Source: Lachnospiraceae bacterium UBA5895 (lineage in GTDB: Bacteria; Bacillota; Clostridia; Lachnospirales; Lachnospiraceae). From it: a stretch of DNA of 17,159 bases. Below, one piece after another: positions 1-7,125 of this stretch. The DNA is taken from the NCBI GenBank assembly GCA_002431915.1, contig DJEP01000047.1, positions 577-17,735 of the forward strand, written 5' to 3'. The position numbers were made by a program, and so were the translations under genes. The stretch's first letter is position 1, and each line of letters starts with the position of its first letter. The notes under the pieces are model-generated. The model was not told the origin of the DNA, did not search any database, and saw only the letters and a program-made list of their open reading frames with translations.

Positions 1-40
1 AAAATATGGTATCTACGAAAGGCGGACAGAGGGTAGAAAA

Positions 41-961
41 ATGGAGATTTTTCAGATCAGAACAGACCTGGCGCTGGAGGCGCGGGAAAGCGTCAATGAA
101 GAAGAAAGCAAATTGCGGGGAGTGTCGGTGGAAGAACACTATGAGGAGGAGACGGATATCCGGATCACCAAGGTGACCATCGACACCAAAAATGCGGAAA
201 AAACACTGGGGAAACCCATGGGAGTTTATGTGACCATGGAAGCCCCCGCTATGGTGGAACCGGATGATGATTACCACAGAGAGATCTCGGAGGCACTGGC
301 GGAAGAACTGCTGAAAATGCTGCCGCAGGAGCAGGAAGAACTGGAAGTATTGATCGTGGGACTGGGGAACCGGGAAGTGACCGCGGATGCCCTGGGTCCC
401 CAGGTGGTGGACAATCTGCTGATTACCAGGCATGTGGTCAGAGCTTATGGCAAGGCAGCCTATAACTGCACCCGCATGAATCTGGTCAGCAGCATCGAGC
501 CGGGGGTGATGGCGAAGACCGGTATGGAGACAGCGGAGATCATAGGCGGAGTGGTGAAAGAGACGGAGCCGGATGTACTGATCGTGGTGGACGCTCTGGC
601 AGCCCGCAGTACCCGGAGATTAAACCGCACGATTCAGATCACCAACACCGGGATCCAACCGGGATCCGGTGTGGGGAATCACAGAAATGCCCTGACGGAA
701 GAGACCCTGGGAGTGCCGGTGATCGCCATCGGGATCCCAACAGTGGTGGATGCGGCTACCATCGTGGGAGATGCCCTGGAGAAGCTGATGAGCGGGGAGA
801 AGGAGTTCGATGCCGTGAAATACATGGGACAGCACCGGATGGCATTCGCTGAGCTGAACAATATGTATATGACCGGAAAAGATATTGATTCCGTCATTAA
901 ACGGGTAAGCTACACCGTATCCGAAGGAATCAATATTGCCATGGAAAAAAACTGGGTATAG
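41..961 (+). CDS. gpr: GPR germination protease (spore endopeptidase, peptidase family A25)
   Basis: GPR is made in the developing spore as an inactive zymogen. After self-processing it degrades the small acid-soluble proteins that protect spore DNA, freeing amino acids at germination. The N-terminus contains IRTDLALEA, which matches the known self-cleavage region; cleavage after Asp9 would remove a pro-peptide of only 9 residues. The two family aspartates are visible as D116 in VTADALGP and D184 in VVDALAARS. The conserved stretch TGIQPGSGVGNHR follows at about 203-215. At 306 residues it is shorter than the Bacillus protein (about 370), in line with clostridial forms. The ATG at 41 follows a modest GAGGG ribosome site. 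spoIIP lies directly downstream, as in other endospore formers. A forespore sigma-F/G promoter would be expected but would lie upstream of the window. Confidence 0.95.
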   Translation: MEIFQIRTDLALEARESVNEEESKLRGVSVEEHYEEETDIRITKVTIDTKNAEKTLGKPMGVYVTMEAPAMVEPDDDYHREISEALAEELLKMLPQEQEELEVLIVGLGNREVTADALGPQVVDNLLITRHVVRAYGKAAYNCTRMNLVSSIEPGVMAKTGMETAEIIGGVVKETEPDVLIVVDALAARSTRRLNRTIQITNTGIQPGSGVGNHRNALTEETLGVPVIAIGIPTVVDAATIVGDALEKLMSGEKEFDAVKYMGQHRMAFAELNNMYMTGKDIDSVIKRVSYTVSEGINIAMEKNWV

Positions 962-973
962 ACGCATATATAT

Positions 974-980
974 AAAGGAG
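974..980 (+). promoter_or_regulatory. Strong Shine-Dalgarno that is too close to the first spoIIP ATG
   Basis: AAAGGAG sits at 974-980, and the first in-frame ATG of spoIIP begins at 982, leaving one base between them. A normal gap is about 5-9 bases. A GTG at 984 is better spaced but lies in another frame and reads only 11 codons. This makes ATG 982 doubtful and favours GTG 1006, which is preceded by a purine-rich GGAAGGAAAG at 988-997. Confidence 0.45.
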
Positions 981-1005
981 AATGTGCGGAAGGAAAGCGT
1001 GGACA

Positions 1006-2160
1006 GTGAAGAAACCTGAGAATGCCGCCGGGGGGCGGAAGCTGCTTTTCCTGGCGGTTGTCTGCGGACTGCTGCTGGTGGATGGTGGAACAAATGAATT
1101 CCCGGTGTTTACCGGAGCAGGCGTTTCCCGGGGAGAGAACGGAAGCACCGGATGGCTGTTTCGGCAGAGCATGGAAGAGGTGGTTCCGCTGCTTGGTTAC
1201 GGAAGTCTGCCGGAGCCCAAAACGCAGACCACGGAGGATGAGACCACCTGCAGGATGCTGACCACGGAGGATCTGATCAGTGAGGAACTTCTGCTTCCGC
1301 AGTTCCCGGAAGAACAGACACAGACCGCGCAGAATCCGGAGTCTGTGGAGCAGACAATCGGGGTGGTGGCAGGAGAATTTCATCCGGCAGCCAGACAGGT
1401 ACAGATCGACAGAACACAACTGTCCGATTATGAGACCCTGGTGCAGAATTTTTATGCCATTGATGCCAATACCATGGTGGGCAGTGACCAGCTGTCCGCG
1501 GAGAAGCTTCTGGGGATGGATATGACACTGACAAAGGAGGGAGAGGAACCGCAGATTCTGATCTATCATACCCATTCCCAGGAAGCTTTTGCGGATTCGG
1601 TACCGGGAGATGTGAATACCGGTATCGTGGGTGTGGGAGAGTACCTGACGCAGATCCTGACAGAGCAGTACGGATATCGCGTATTACACCATACCGGCGA
1701 ATACGATGTGGAGACCAGAGACAATGCGTATTCCAAAGCCCTTCCTGCGGTGGAACAGATCCTTGCAGAGAATCCTTCCCTGCAGGTGATTATAGACCTG
1801 CACCGGGATGAGGTGGCGGAGGGGACCAGACTGGTAACGGATCTCCAGGGCAGACCCACCGCGCGTTTTATGTTTTTTAACGGACTCAGCCGTACCCGCA
1901 AGACGGGAGATATCGACTATCTTCAGAATGATAACCAGGAGGCGAACCTGGCATTTTCTTTTCAGATGCAGTTAAAGGCGGCGGAATATTATCCGGGACT
2001 GACCCGCCGAATCTACTTAAAGGGATACCGTTACAATATGCATTTACGCCCCCGGACGCTTTTGGTGGAACTGGGAGCGCAGAACAATACGGTGGAGGAA
2101 GCCATGAATGCCTGTGATCCGCTGGCACATATTCTGGATATGGTGCTAAGGGGAGAATAA
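1006..2160 (+). CDS. spoIIP: SpoIIP, engulfment peptidoglycan amidase/endopeptidase
   Basis: SpoIIP is a membrane-anchored, zinc-dependent hydrolase. With SpoIID and SpoIIM it thins septal peptidoglycan so that the mother cell can engulf the forespore. From GTG 1006 the protein begins with a short basic stretch and one hydrophobic segment (LLFLAVVCGLLLV), a signal anchor; a poorly conserved linker of about 150 residues follows. The catalytic domain shows IYHTHSQEAF (metal-ligand and acidic residues), DLHRD, and LLVELGAQNNTVEEA near the C-terminus, all typical of SpoIIP. The usual ATG (982) would add 8 residues but is badly spaced from its ribosome site, so I prefer GTG 1006 with moderate confidence. 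It starts 44 bp after gpr, so read-through from gpr is plausible. I looked for a sigma-E promoter in the gap and found no convincing one. Confidence 0.93.
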   Translation: MKKPENAAGGRKLLFLAVVCGLLLVDGGTNEFPVFTGAGVSRGENGSTGWLFRQSMEEVVPLLGYGSLPEPKTQTTEDETTCRMLTTEDLISEELLLPQFPEEQTQTAQNPESVEQTIGVVAGEFHPAARQVQIDRTQLSDYETLVQNFYAIDANTMVGSDQLSAEKLLGMDMTLTKEGEEPQILIYHTHSQEAFADSVPGDVNTGIVGVGEYLTQILTEQYGYRVLHHTGEYDVETRDNAYSKALPAVEQILAENPSLQVIIDLHRDEVAEGTRLVTDLQGRPTARFMFFNGLSRTRKTGDIDYLQNDNQEANLAFSFQMQLKAAEYYPGLTRRIYLKGYRYNMHLRPRTLLVELGAQNNTVEEAMNACDPLAHILDMVLRGE

Positions 2161-2183
2161 GACAAGGAATCGAAGCAAAAACA

Positions 2184-2213
2184 TAGACAAGAATGCGGAA
2201 TTTATGCTACAAT
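2184..2213 (+). promoter_or_regulatory. Sigma-A-type promoter with extended -10, upstream of lepA
   Basis: The -35 box is TAGACA (2184-2189), the spacer is 18 bases, and the -10 box is TACAAT (2208-2213). TGC (2205-2207) directly before the -10 makes an extended -10 (TGnTACAAT). Transcription would begin near 2220, about 30 bases before the chosen lepA start. This gives lepA-hemW vegetative expression separate from the sporulation genes upstream. It is read from the sequence only. Confidence 0.6.
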
Positions 2214-2234
2214 TGTCAGACGTAAGAATATGTC

Positions 2235-2243
2235 AGGAAAGGA
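2235..2243 (+). promoter_or_regulatory. Ribosome binding site that sets the lepA start at 2251
   Basis: AGGAAAGGA lies 7 bases before ATG 2251. The upstream in-frame ATG at 2230 has no purine-rich site in front of it and lies very close to the predicted transcription start. The second Met is therefore the likelier start. Confidence 0.65.
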
Positions 2244-2250
2244 CAGTAGT

Positions 2251-4068
2251 ATGGCAGCAATAGACCAGAGCAAGATCCGCAATTTTTGTATTGTGGCACA
2301 TATAGATCACGGCAAATCCACCCTGGCAGACCGCATTATCGAGAAGACCGGTCTGCTCACCAGCAGAGAGATGCAGGCACAGGTGCTGGACAACATGGAC
2401 CTGGAGAGAGAACGAGGCATCACCATCAAGGCACAGGCCGTGCGTACCGTATATAAGGCACAGGATGGAGAGGAGTATATTTTTAACCTCATTGATACCC
2501 CGGGACATGTAGACTTTAATTACGAGGTCAGCCGTTCTCTGGCAGCCTGCGACGGCGCGATTCTCGTCGTGGATGCGGCGCAGGGCATTGAGGCGCAGAC
2601 CCTGGCAAATGTCTATCTGGCACTGGATCATGATTTGGATGTATTTCCGGTGATTAATAAAATCGACCTGCCCAGCGCAGATCCCCAGAGAGTCATCGAG
2701 GAGATCGAGGATGTCATCGGCATCGAAGCACAGGATGCCCCGCTGATTTCCGCGAAGAATGGTATTGGCATCGAAGAAGTCTTAGAGCAGATCGTGAAAA
2801 AGATTCCCGCTCCCAAGGGCAGCCCCGACAAGCCGCTGCAGGCACTGATCTTCGACTCTGTATATGATTCCTATAAAGGTGTTATCATATTCTGCCGTGT
2901 CATGGAAGGTACGGTGAAAAAGGGTACCATGATCCGCATGATGGCTACCGGAGCGAAGGAAGAAGTTGTGGAAGTCGGTTACTTTGGTGCAGGACAGTTC
3001 ATCCCTTGTGACGAGCTTTCCGCCGGAATGGTAGGCTATATTACCGCTTCCATTAAAAACGTAAAAGACACTGCGGTGGGCGATACCGTGACGGATGACA
3101 ACAATCCCTGCGCAGAGCCCCTGCCCGGTTATAAAAAAGTACAGTCCATGGTATACTGCGGACTGTATCCCGCAGACGGATCCAAATATCCGGATCTGCG
3201 GGACGCACTGGAAAAATTACAGTTAAACGATGCATCCCTGTTCTATGAACCGGAGACTTCTGTGGCACTGGGATTTGGTTTCCGCTGCGGATTCTTAGGA
3301 CTGTTGCACTTGGAGATCATTCAGGAGCGTCTGGAGAGAGAGTACAACCTCGACCTGGTGACCACCGCCCCCGGCGTAGTCTATAAGGTACACAAGACCA
3401 ACGGGGAAGTGATCGAACTGACCAACCCCTCCAACCTGCCGGATCCTTCGGAGATCGAATACATGGAAGAACCGGTGGTGAATGCAGAGATCATGGTGAC
3501 TTCCGAATTCATCGGTTCCATTATGGAACTGTGTCAGGAACGCCGGGGCAAATACCTCGGTATGGAATACATCGAGAGTACCAGAGCGTTGTTAAAATAC
3601 GAACTGCCCTTAAATGAGATCATTTATGATTTTTTCGATGCGTTAAAATCCCGTTCCCGCGGTTATGCTTCTTTTGACTATGACTTAAAGGGTTACGAGA
3701 GATCCAATCTGGTGAAACTGGACATCCTCATCAACCGTGAGGAAGTGGATGCCCTGTCCTTTATCGTCTGTGCGGACTCCGCCTACGAGAGAGGACGCAA
3801 GATGTGTGAGAAGCTGAAGGACGAGATCCCCAGACACCTTTTCGAGATCCCCATTCAGGCAGCCATCGGCGGCAAGGTCATTGCCAGAGAGACCGTAAAG
3901 GCCATGCGTAAGGACGTGCTGGCGAAATGCTACGGTGGTGATATTACCCGTAAGAAGAAGCTGCTGGAGAAGCAGAAAGAGGGTAAAAAGCGTATGCGTC
4001 AGTTTGGCAACGTAGAGATCCCCCAGAAGGCATTTATGAGTGTTCTGAAACTGGATGATAAAAACTAA
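2251..4068 (+). CDS. lepA: Elongation factor 4 (LepA), ribosome-associated translational GTPase
   Basis: LepA/EF4 is a translational GTPase related to EF-G; it acts on 70S ribosomes, and roles in back-translocation and 30S assembly have been proposed. From ATG 2251 the protein has 605 residues, close to the family norm of about 600. GTPase motifs are intact: AHIDHGKST (16-24, P-loop), RGITI (55-59, switch I), DTPGH (82-86), NKID (136-139). The LepA-specific C-terminal domain is present and rich in basic residues (TRKKKLLEKQKEGKKRMR), followed by the usual end with QKAFMSVLKL. A longer form starting at 2230 would add seven residues and lacks a good ribosome site. hemW follows 25 bp downstream, an arrangement common in Firmicutes. 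Confidence 0.97.
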   Translation: MAAIDQSKIRNFCIVAHIDHGKSTLADRIIEKTGLLTSREMQAQVLDNMDLERERGITIKAQAVRTVYKAQDGEEYIFNLIDTPGHVDFNYEVSRSLAACDGAILVVDAAQGIEAQTLANVYLALDHDLDVFPVINKIDLPSADPQRVIEEIEDVIGIEAQDAPLISAKNGIGIEEVLEQIVKKIPAPKGSPDKPLQALIFDSVYDSYKGVIIFCRVMEGTVKKGTMIRMMATGAKEEVVEVGYFGAGQFIPCDELSAGMVGYITASIKNVKDTAVGDTVTDDNNPCAEPLPGYKKVQSMVYCGLYPADGSKYPDLRDALEKLQLNDASLFYEPETSVALGFGFRCGFLGLLHLEIIQERLEREYNLDLVTTAPGVVYKVHKTNGEVIELTNPSNLPDPSEIEYMEEPVVNAEIMVTSEFIGSIMELCQERRGKYLGMEYIESTRALLKYELPLNEIIYDFFDALKSRSRGYASFDYDLKGYERSNLVKLDILINREEVDALSFIVCADSAYERGRKMCEKLKDEIPRHLFEIPIQAAIGGKVIARETVKAMRKDVLAKCYGGDITRKKKLLEKQKEGKKRMRQFGNVEIPQKAFMSVLKLDDKN

Positions 4069-4080
4069 CGAGTTCTATAC

Positions 4081-4089
4081 AAAAAGGAG
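4081..4089 (+). promoter_or_regulatory. Ribosome binding site that sets the hemW start at 4094
   Basis: AAAAAGGAG lies four bases before ATG 4094. An in-frame ATG at 4055 overlaps the end of lepA, has no comparable site, and would add 13 residues unlike the family N-terminus. The start at 4094 places the radical SAM cysteines at the usual distance from the N-terminus. Confidence 0.75.
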
Positions 4090-4093
4090 CAAT

Positions 4094-5248
4094 ATGAATC
4101 CGAAGGAACTGGAATTATACATTCATATCCCCTTTTGCGTAAAAAAGTGCAGCTATTGTGATTTCCTGTCTGCCCCTGCCACGGAGCAGACCCGGGAAGC
4201 CTATATGGCTGCACTTTTTGCAGAGATTGAGGAAAAAGCAAAAGATTATAAAGACCGTATCGTAACCAGCGTATTTATCGGCGGCGGGACCCCATCCCTG
4301 TTATCCGGAGACTGTATAAAAGGGCTGATGGAACATATCCGGGAAGGATTTACCCTGGCGGAGGATGCGGAGATCACCATGGAAGTCAATCCGGGTACTG
4401 CCACTGCGGAGAAACTCACAGCATTTTACGCGGCGGGGATCAACCGCCTCAGCATCGGCATGCAGTCGGCGCAGGAGCAGGAACTGAAGATACTTGGCAG
4501 GATCCATGATTTTAACGGTTTCTGTCAGGTGTACCGGGAGGCGGTGGAGGCTGGTTTTACGAACATCAATGTGGATGTCATGAGCGGACTGCCGGGACAG
4601 ACCCTTGCCAGTTACAGGGACACACTGGAAAAAGTGCTTCGTTTAGAGCCCATGCCACAGCATATCTCAGCTTACAGCCTGATCGTGGAGGAGGGAACTC
4701 CTTTTGCGGCAATGGCGGAGAGGGGAGAGCTGTCCCTGCCGGAGGAAGATACGGAGCGCGCCATGTACGAAGAGACCATAGAGGTGCTGGCAAAATACGG
4801 TTTTCATCGCTATGAGATCTCCAATTATGCGCGAGGAGGCTATGAATGCAGACATAATGTGGGCTACTGGATCCGGAGAGATTATCTGGGATTTGGCATC
4901 GGGGCTGCTTCCCTGATCGACAACGTGAGGTTTCAGAACGGAAGAGATCTTAACACGTATCTGGCACATCCGTTCGCCTGTCGGGAAGAAAAACAGAGCC
5001 TTACCACACAGGAACAGATGGAGGAGACCATGTTCTTAGGGCTGCGTCTGGTCAGAGGCGTGTCTTACGAATATTTTGAAAAACAGTACGGAAAAAGCCC
5101 GGAAGAGGTCTACGGAGAAGTGATTGCGAAAAATGTGGCGGACGGACTGCTGACGGTAAGGGAAGAGAAAAACAGAGGACGTTACCTGGCACTTACGAAG
5201 AGAGGGCTGGATGTCAGCAATTATGTCATGGCACAGTTTTTATTCTGA
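4094..5248 (+). CDS. hemW: HemW-type radical SAM protein (heme chaperone; often misnamed coproporphyrinogen III oxidase)
   Basis: HemW belongs to the radical SAM HemN-like group and is regarded as a heme-binding chaperone rather than a coproporphyrinogen dehydrogenase. From ATG 4094 it has 384 residues. The radical SAM cluster motif is C15-x3-C19-x2-C22 in HIPFCVKKCSYCDF. The residue two after the last cysteine is Phe (F24), where true HemN has a fourth Cys, so this is HemW. GGGTPS (63-68) is the SAM-contacting motif, and HNVGYW (254-259) is the HNxxYW signature used to tell HemW from HemN. A HemN C-terminal domain follows. It lies 25 bp after lepA and shares its promoter. In many clostridia hrcA-grpE-dnaK follows here; in this window sigK comes next. 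Confidence 0.95.
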   Translation: MNPKELELYIHIPFCVKKCSYCDFLSAPATEQTREAYMAALFAEIEEKAKDYKDRIVTSVFIGGGTPSLLSGDCIKGLMEHIREGFTLAEDAEITMEVNPGTATAEKLTAFYAAGINRLSIGMQSAQEQELKILGRIHDFNGFCQVYREAVEAGFTNINVDVMSGLPGQTLASYRDTLEKVLRLEPMPQHISAYSLIVEEGTPFAAMAERGELSLPEEDTERAMYEETIEVLAKYGFHRYEISNYARGGYECRHNVGYWIRRDYLGFGIGAASLIDNVRFQNGRDLNTYLAHPFACREEKQSLTTQEQMEETMFLGLRLVRGVSYEYFEKQYGKSPEEVYGEVIAKNVADGLLTVREEKNRGRYLALTKRGLDVSNYVMAQFLF

Positions 5249-5275
5249 AGATCCGTAGGGGACTGACAGGCACTT

Positions 5276-5317
5276 GTGGACAGAAAATCACATAAACTAT
5301 CATAAGCAACTGTCCAC
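5276..5317 (+). promoter_or_regulatory. Candidate sigK control region: sigma-E-like -10 box framed by an 8-bp inverted repeat
   Basis: GTGGACAG (5276-5283) and CTGTCCAC (5310-5317) form perfect 8-bp inverted arms 26 bp apart. Between them CATAAACT (5291-5298) fits the sigma-E -10 consensus CATAnAnT. I see no good -35 box at the right distance, which suits an activated promoter. Each arm contains GGACAG, close to the SpoIIID site consensus WWRRACARNY. SpoIIID is an established activator of sigK in Bacillus, so SpoIIID binding here is a reasonable inference. The right arm ends directly before the ribosome binding site, so a bound protein could also repress. Confidence 0.45.
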
Positions 5318-5324
5318 GGAGGTG
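5318..5324 (+). promoter_or_regulatory. Ribosome binding site that fixes the TTG start of sigK
   Basis: GGAGGTG begins at 5318, and the GGAGG core ends six bases before TTG 5329. Upstream in this frame the first stop is the TAA at 5293-5295, and no ATG, GTG or other TTG lies between it and 5329. The TTG is therefore the only reasonable start. Confidence 0.75.
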
Positions 5325-5328
5325 CTCT

Positions 5329-5964
5329 TTGAAGACCTTTCAACAGCCATTAACCGCGGAAGAAGAAGCTTATTATATCCGTATGCTCAGGGAAGGTACC
5401 GTGGAAGAAGCCAGACAGGCGAAAGAGATTCTGGTGGAGAGGAACCTGCGTCTGGTGGCGCATATTGCGAAAAAATACCAAAATGTAGAGGAAGATATGG
5501 AGGATCTGATCTCCATCGGGTGTATCGGTCTGATCAAAGCGGTGAATTCTTTTGATTCCGGCAAAGGGAGACTGGCTACCTATGCCTGCCGCTGTATCGA
5601 CAACGAACTTCTGATGATGCTGCGCAGCCGCAAAAAACTGTCCAGAGAAGTTTCTTTGTATGAACCCATCGGGCAGGATAAGGAAGGCAATGCCATTCAT
5701 CTGCTGGATGTGATCGAAGAGAAGCAGAGAGATGTGGTAGAAGACCTGGAACTGGGGAGGAACAGAAAGCGTCTGCTGGTGGCGTTAGACCACTGTCTGA
5801 CCGAGCGGGAGTACTGGATTCTGGTGATGCGTTACGGAATTTTAGGATACAAAGAGCATACACAGCAGGAAGTGGGAGATACTTTGGGAATCTCGAGAAG
5901 CTATGTCTCCCGCATGGAAAAAAGGGCACTGCAGAAGCTGGCAGCAGAGCTGAAGGAAGAATAA
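5329..5964 (+). CDS. sigK: Late mother-cell sporulation sigma factor, SigK type, with no pro-sequence
   Basis: SigK directs late mother-cell transcription (coat, cortex maturation, mother-cell lysis). The 211-residue protein has region 2 at about 30-105, including ILVERNLRLVAHIAKKY and SIGCIGLIKAVNSFD, and region 4 at about 150-208 with helix-turn-helix TQQEVGDTLGISRSYVSR. The stretch VSLYEPIGQDKEGN is diagnostic of SigK rather than SigE. The start is TTG with GGAGGTG upstream; the stop upstream in the same frame leaves no room for the pro-peptide that Bacillus pro-SigK carries, a state known for Clostridioides difficile. The gene is continuous, with no skin-type element. In the DNA-binding core I read GKGRLATYACRC, which appears one residue shorter than the usual KGxxLATYAARC; this is from memory of the family. 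SigE is the main alternative identity. Confidence 0.9.
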   Translation: MKTFQQPLTAEEEAYYIRMLREGTVEEARQAKEILVERNLRLVAHIAKKYQNVEEDMEDLISIGCIGLIKAVNSFDSGKGRLATYACRCIDNELLMMLRSRKKLSREVSLYEPIGQDKEGNAIHLLDVIEEKQRDVVEDLELGRNRKRLLVALDHCLTEREYWILVMRYGILGYKEHTQQEVGDTLGISRSYVSRMEKRALQKLAAELKEE

Positions 5965-5971
5965 CGCAGGC

Positions 5972-6000
5972 TTGTCAAGAGTACGGCGCTGTGATATATT
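5972..6000 (+). promoter_or_regulatory. Sigma-A-type promoter for the HD-protein/pilT pair
   Basis: TTGTCA (5972-5977) and TATATT (5995-6000) are separated by exactly 17 bases. TGA (5992-5994) before the -10 gives an extended -10. Transcription would begin near 6007, about 33 bases before the ATG. This suggests expression in growing cells rather than sporulation control, even though the gene lies right after sigK. Confidence 0.7.
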
Positions 6001-6039
6001 GGTAATAGTGTTAATACACAGGATAAAGGGGGGACAGGG

Positions 6040-7113
6040 ATGCACTTTGTGAGAACGGAAGACCTGAAGACAGGAATGCGTCTGGCGCGGCCTGTTTATA
6101 ATAAAAAAAGTATTCTTTTGTTTGACCGGAATTCCCTTTTGTCAGTACAGGCAATAGAAAGTATCCGCAATTTCGGATTGATCGGCGTCTACGTGCTGGA
6201 ACCGGCAGAACCGCTTCCTCCCATGACACAGGAGGACCTGGAGTTTGAACGGTTCCAGATCAAGGCAGTCGGCGCCATCGAAGAGGAACAGGAGCGTATC
6301 CTGAAGATCAGAAAGCAGAGTCGTACCCAGGCAATTGCAGACATGGTCATCCGTAATTACGGACATTTGGATGAGAAGATCAATTTCTATCAGAATCTGA
6401 GGAGCCTGGAGGACTATGTCTCCAGACATTCCCTGAATGTGGCAATACTCTGTGCCATGATCACCCATGTAATGAATCTAAGACGAGAAGAACAGTACCA
6501 TACGGTATGTGCTGCAATTCTCCACGATATGGGAAAACTGAGAAAAAAAGATGCTGTGTATTACGGAGCACCCTACTCCGGGGAAGACATGCTTAAGAAT
6601 TGCGAGACCCAGGAAGAAGCTTATGGGATGATCGAGGAAGCCTTTGCAACCGATGGAACGAATATCCGCAGAATCTGCCGGCAGGCAGCGAGAAAACAGC
6701 TGGAGCTGTTCCCGGCAGACGGAGAGAAGAGCCGGTACAAAATGTTGGCAGGAGCGAATGTCCTGCTGGTGGCGAACCGTTACGATGAGATCACTGCCAT
6801 GACGCTGCAGGGCACGGCACAGTCGGAAGTGAAAGCCATCCAGGAATTTACAGAGCATCCCGAGGTCTATGATCCGGAGACGGTGCGGGCGCTGATCTGT
6901 TCCATCAACATTCTGCAGCCCGGTGCCAGCGTGGAACTCAGTACCGGCGAGAAAGCACTGGTATTAAATGAAAATGAAGAAAATGTACTGCGTCCCACAC
7001 TGGTAAGTTTCCGGGATAACAGTATTTTGAATCTGGCACTTCCGGAGAACGAAGATATTCACATCGTGGATGTCATGAAGACCATGGATAACAGATACAT
7101 ATTCAAGAAATAG
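6040..7113 (+). CDS. Degenerate HD-GYP-like protein, probably non-catalytic
   Basis: The layout is that of HD-GYP cyclic-di-GMP phosphodiesterases: an N-terminal domain beginning LKTGMRLARPVYN (9-21), a helical HD core, and the C-terminal tail these proteins often carry (VELSTGEKALVLNENEENVLRPTLV, 298-322). The first part of the active site remains: H130 in SRHSLNVA and H162-D163 in ILHDMGK. The rest is gone. There is no HP..G histidine (EEAYG instead), no HHExxDGxGYP motif (ARKQLELFPADG instead), and the late aspartate is N247 in ANRYDE. I infer a protein that no longer cleaves cyclic-di-GMP but may bind a ligand or partner. The ATG follows AAAGGGGGG. pilT begins 12 bp later, so co-transcription is likely and a role in pilus control is possible. 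No gene name is justified. Confidence 0.8.
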   Translation: MHFVRTEDLKTGMRLARPVYNKKSILLFDRNSLLSVQAIESIRNFGLIGVYVLEPAEPLPPMTQEDLEFERFQIKAVGAIEEEQERILKIRKQSRTQAIADMVIRNYGHLDEKINFYQNLRSLEDYVSRHSLNVAILCAMITHVMNLRREEQYHTVCAAILHDMGKLRKKDAVYYGAPYSGEDMLKNCETQEEAYGMIEEAFATDGTNIRRICRQAARKQLELFPADGEKSRYKMLAGANVLLVANRYDEITAMTLQGTAQSEVKAIQEFTEHPEVYDPETVRALICSINILQPGASVELSTGEKALVLNENEENVLRPTLVSFRDNSILNLALPENEDIHIVDVMKTMDNRYIFKK

Positions 7114-7125
7114 CGAGGAGCAATT

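Noticed and set aside
1..40. Possible sigma-G -10 (GTATCTA, about 9-15) before gpr
   Set aside because: It has two mismatches to the consensus, and any -35 box would lie before the window, so it cannot be judged.
647..668. 11-bp tandem duplication (ACCGGGATCC units) in gpr
   Set aside because: It encodes the conserved GPR motif TGIQPGSGVG, so the similarity is explained by codon choice in a conserved motif.
961..981. CATATATA (965-972) as a sigma-E -10 for spoIIP
   Set aside because: No -35 element occurs at the right distance, and the match is just an AT repeat next to the ribosome site.
910..1575. Long antisense open frame (221 codons) across the gpr end and spoIIP
   Set aside because: It lies opposite recognised coding sequence, shows no domain or plausible hydrophobic/charged pattern, and has no ribosome site; it is a shadow of GC-rich codons.
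4094..5248. Calling this gene hemN (coproporphyrinogen III dehydrogenase)
   Set aside because: The fourth cysteine after the radical SAM motif is replaced by Phe and the HNxxYW motif is present, both of which mark HemW.
5274..5555. + strand frame of 93 codons starting upstream of sigK
   Set aside because: It overlaps sigK in another frame. Its residues from about 18 on are a frame-shifted read of sigK, and it has no ribosome site. It is not a pro-sequence for SigK.
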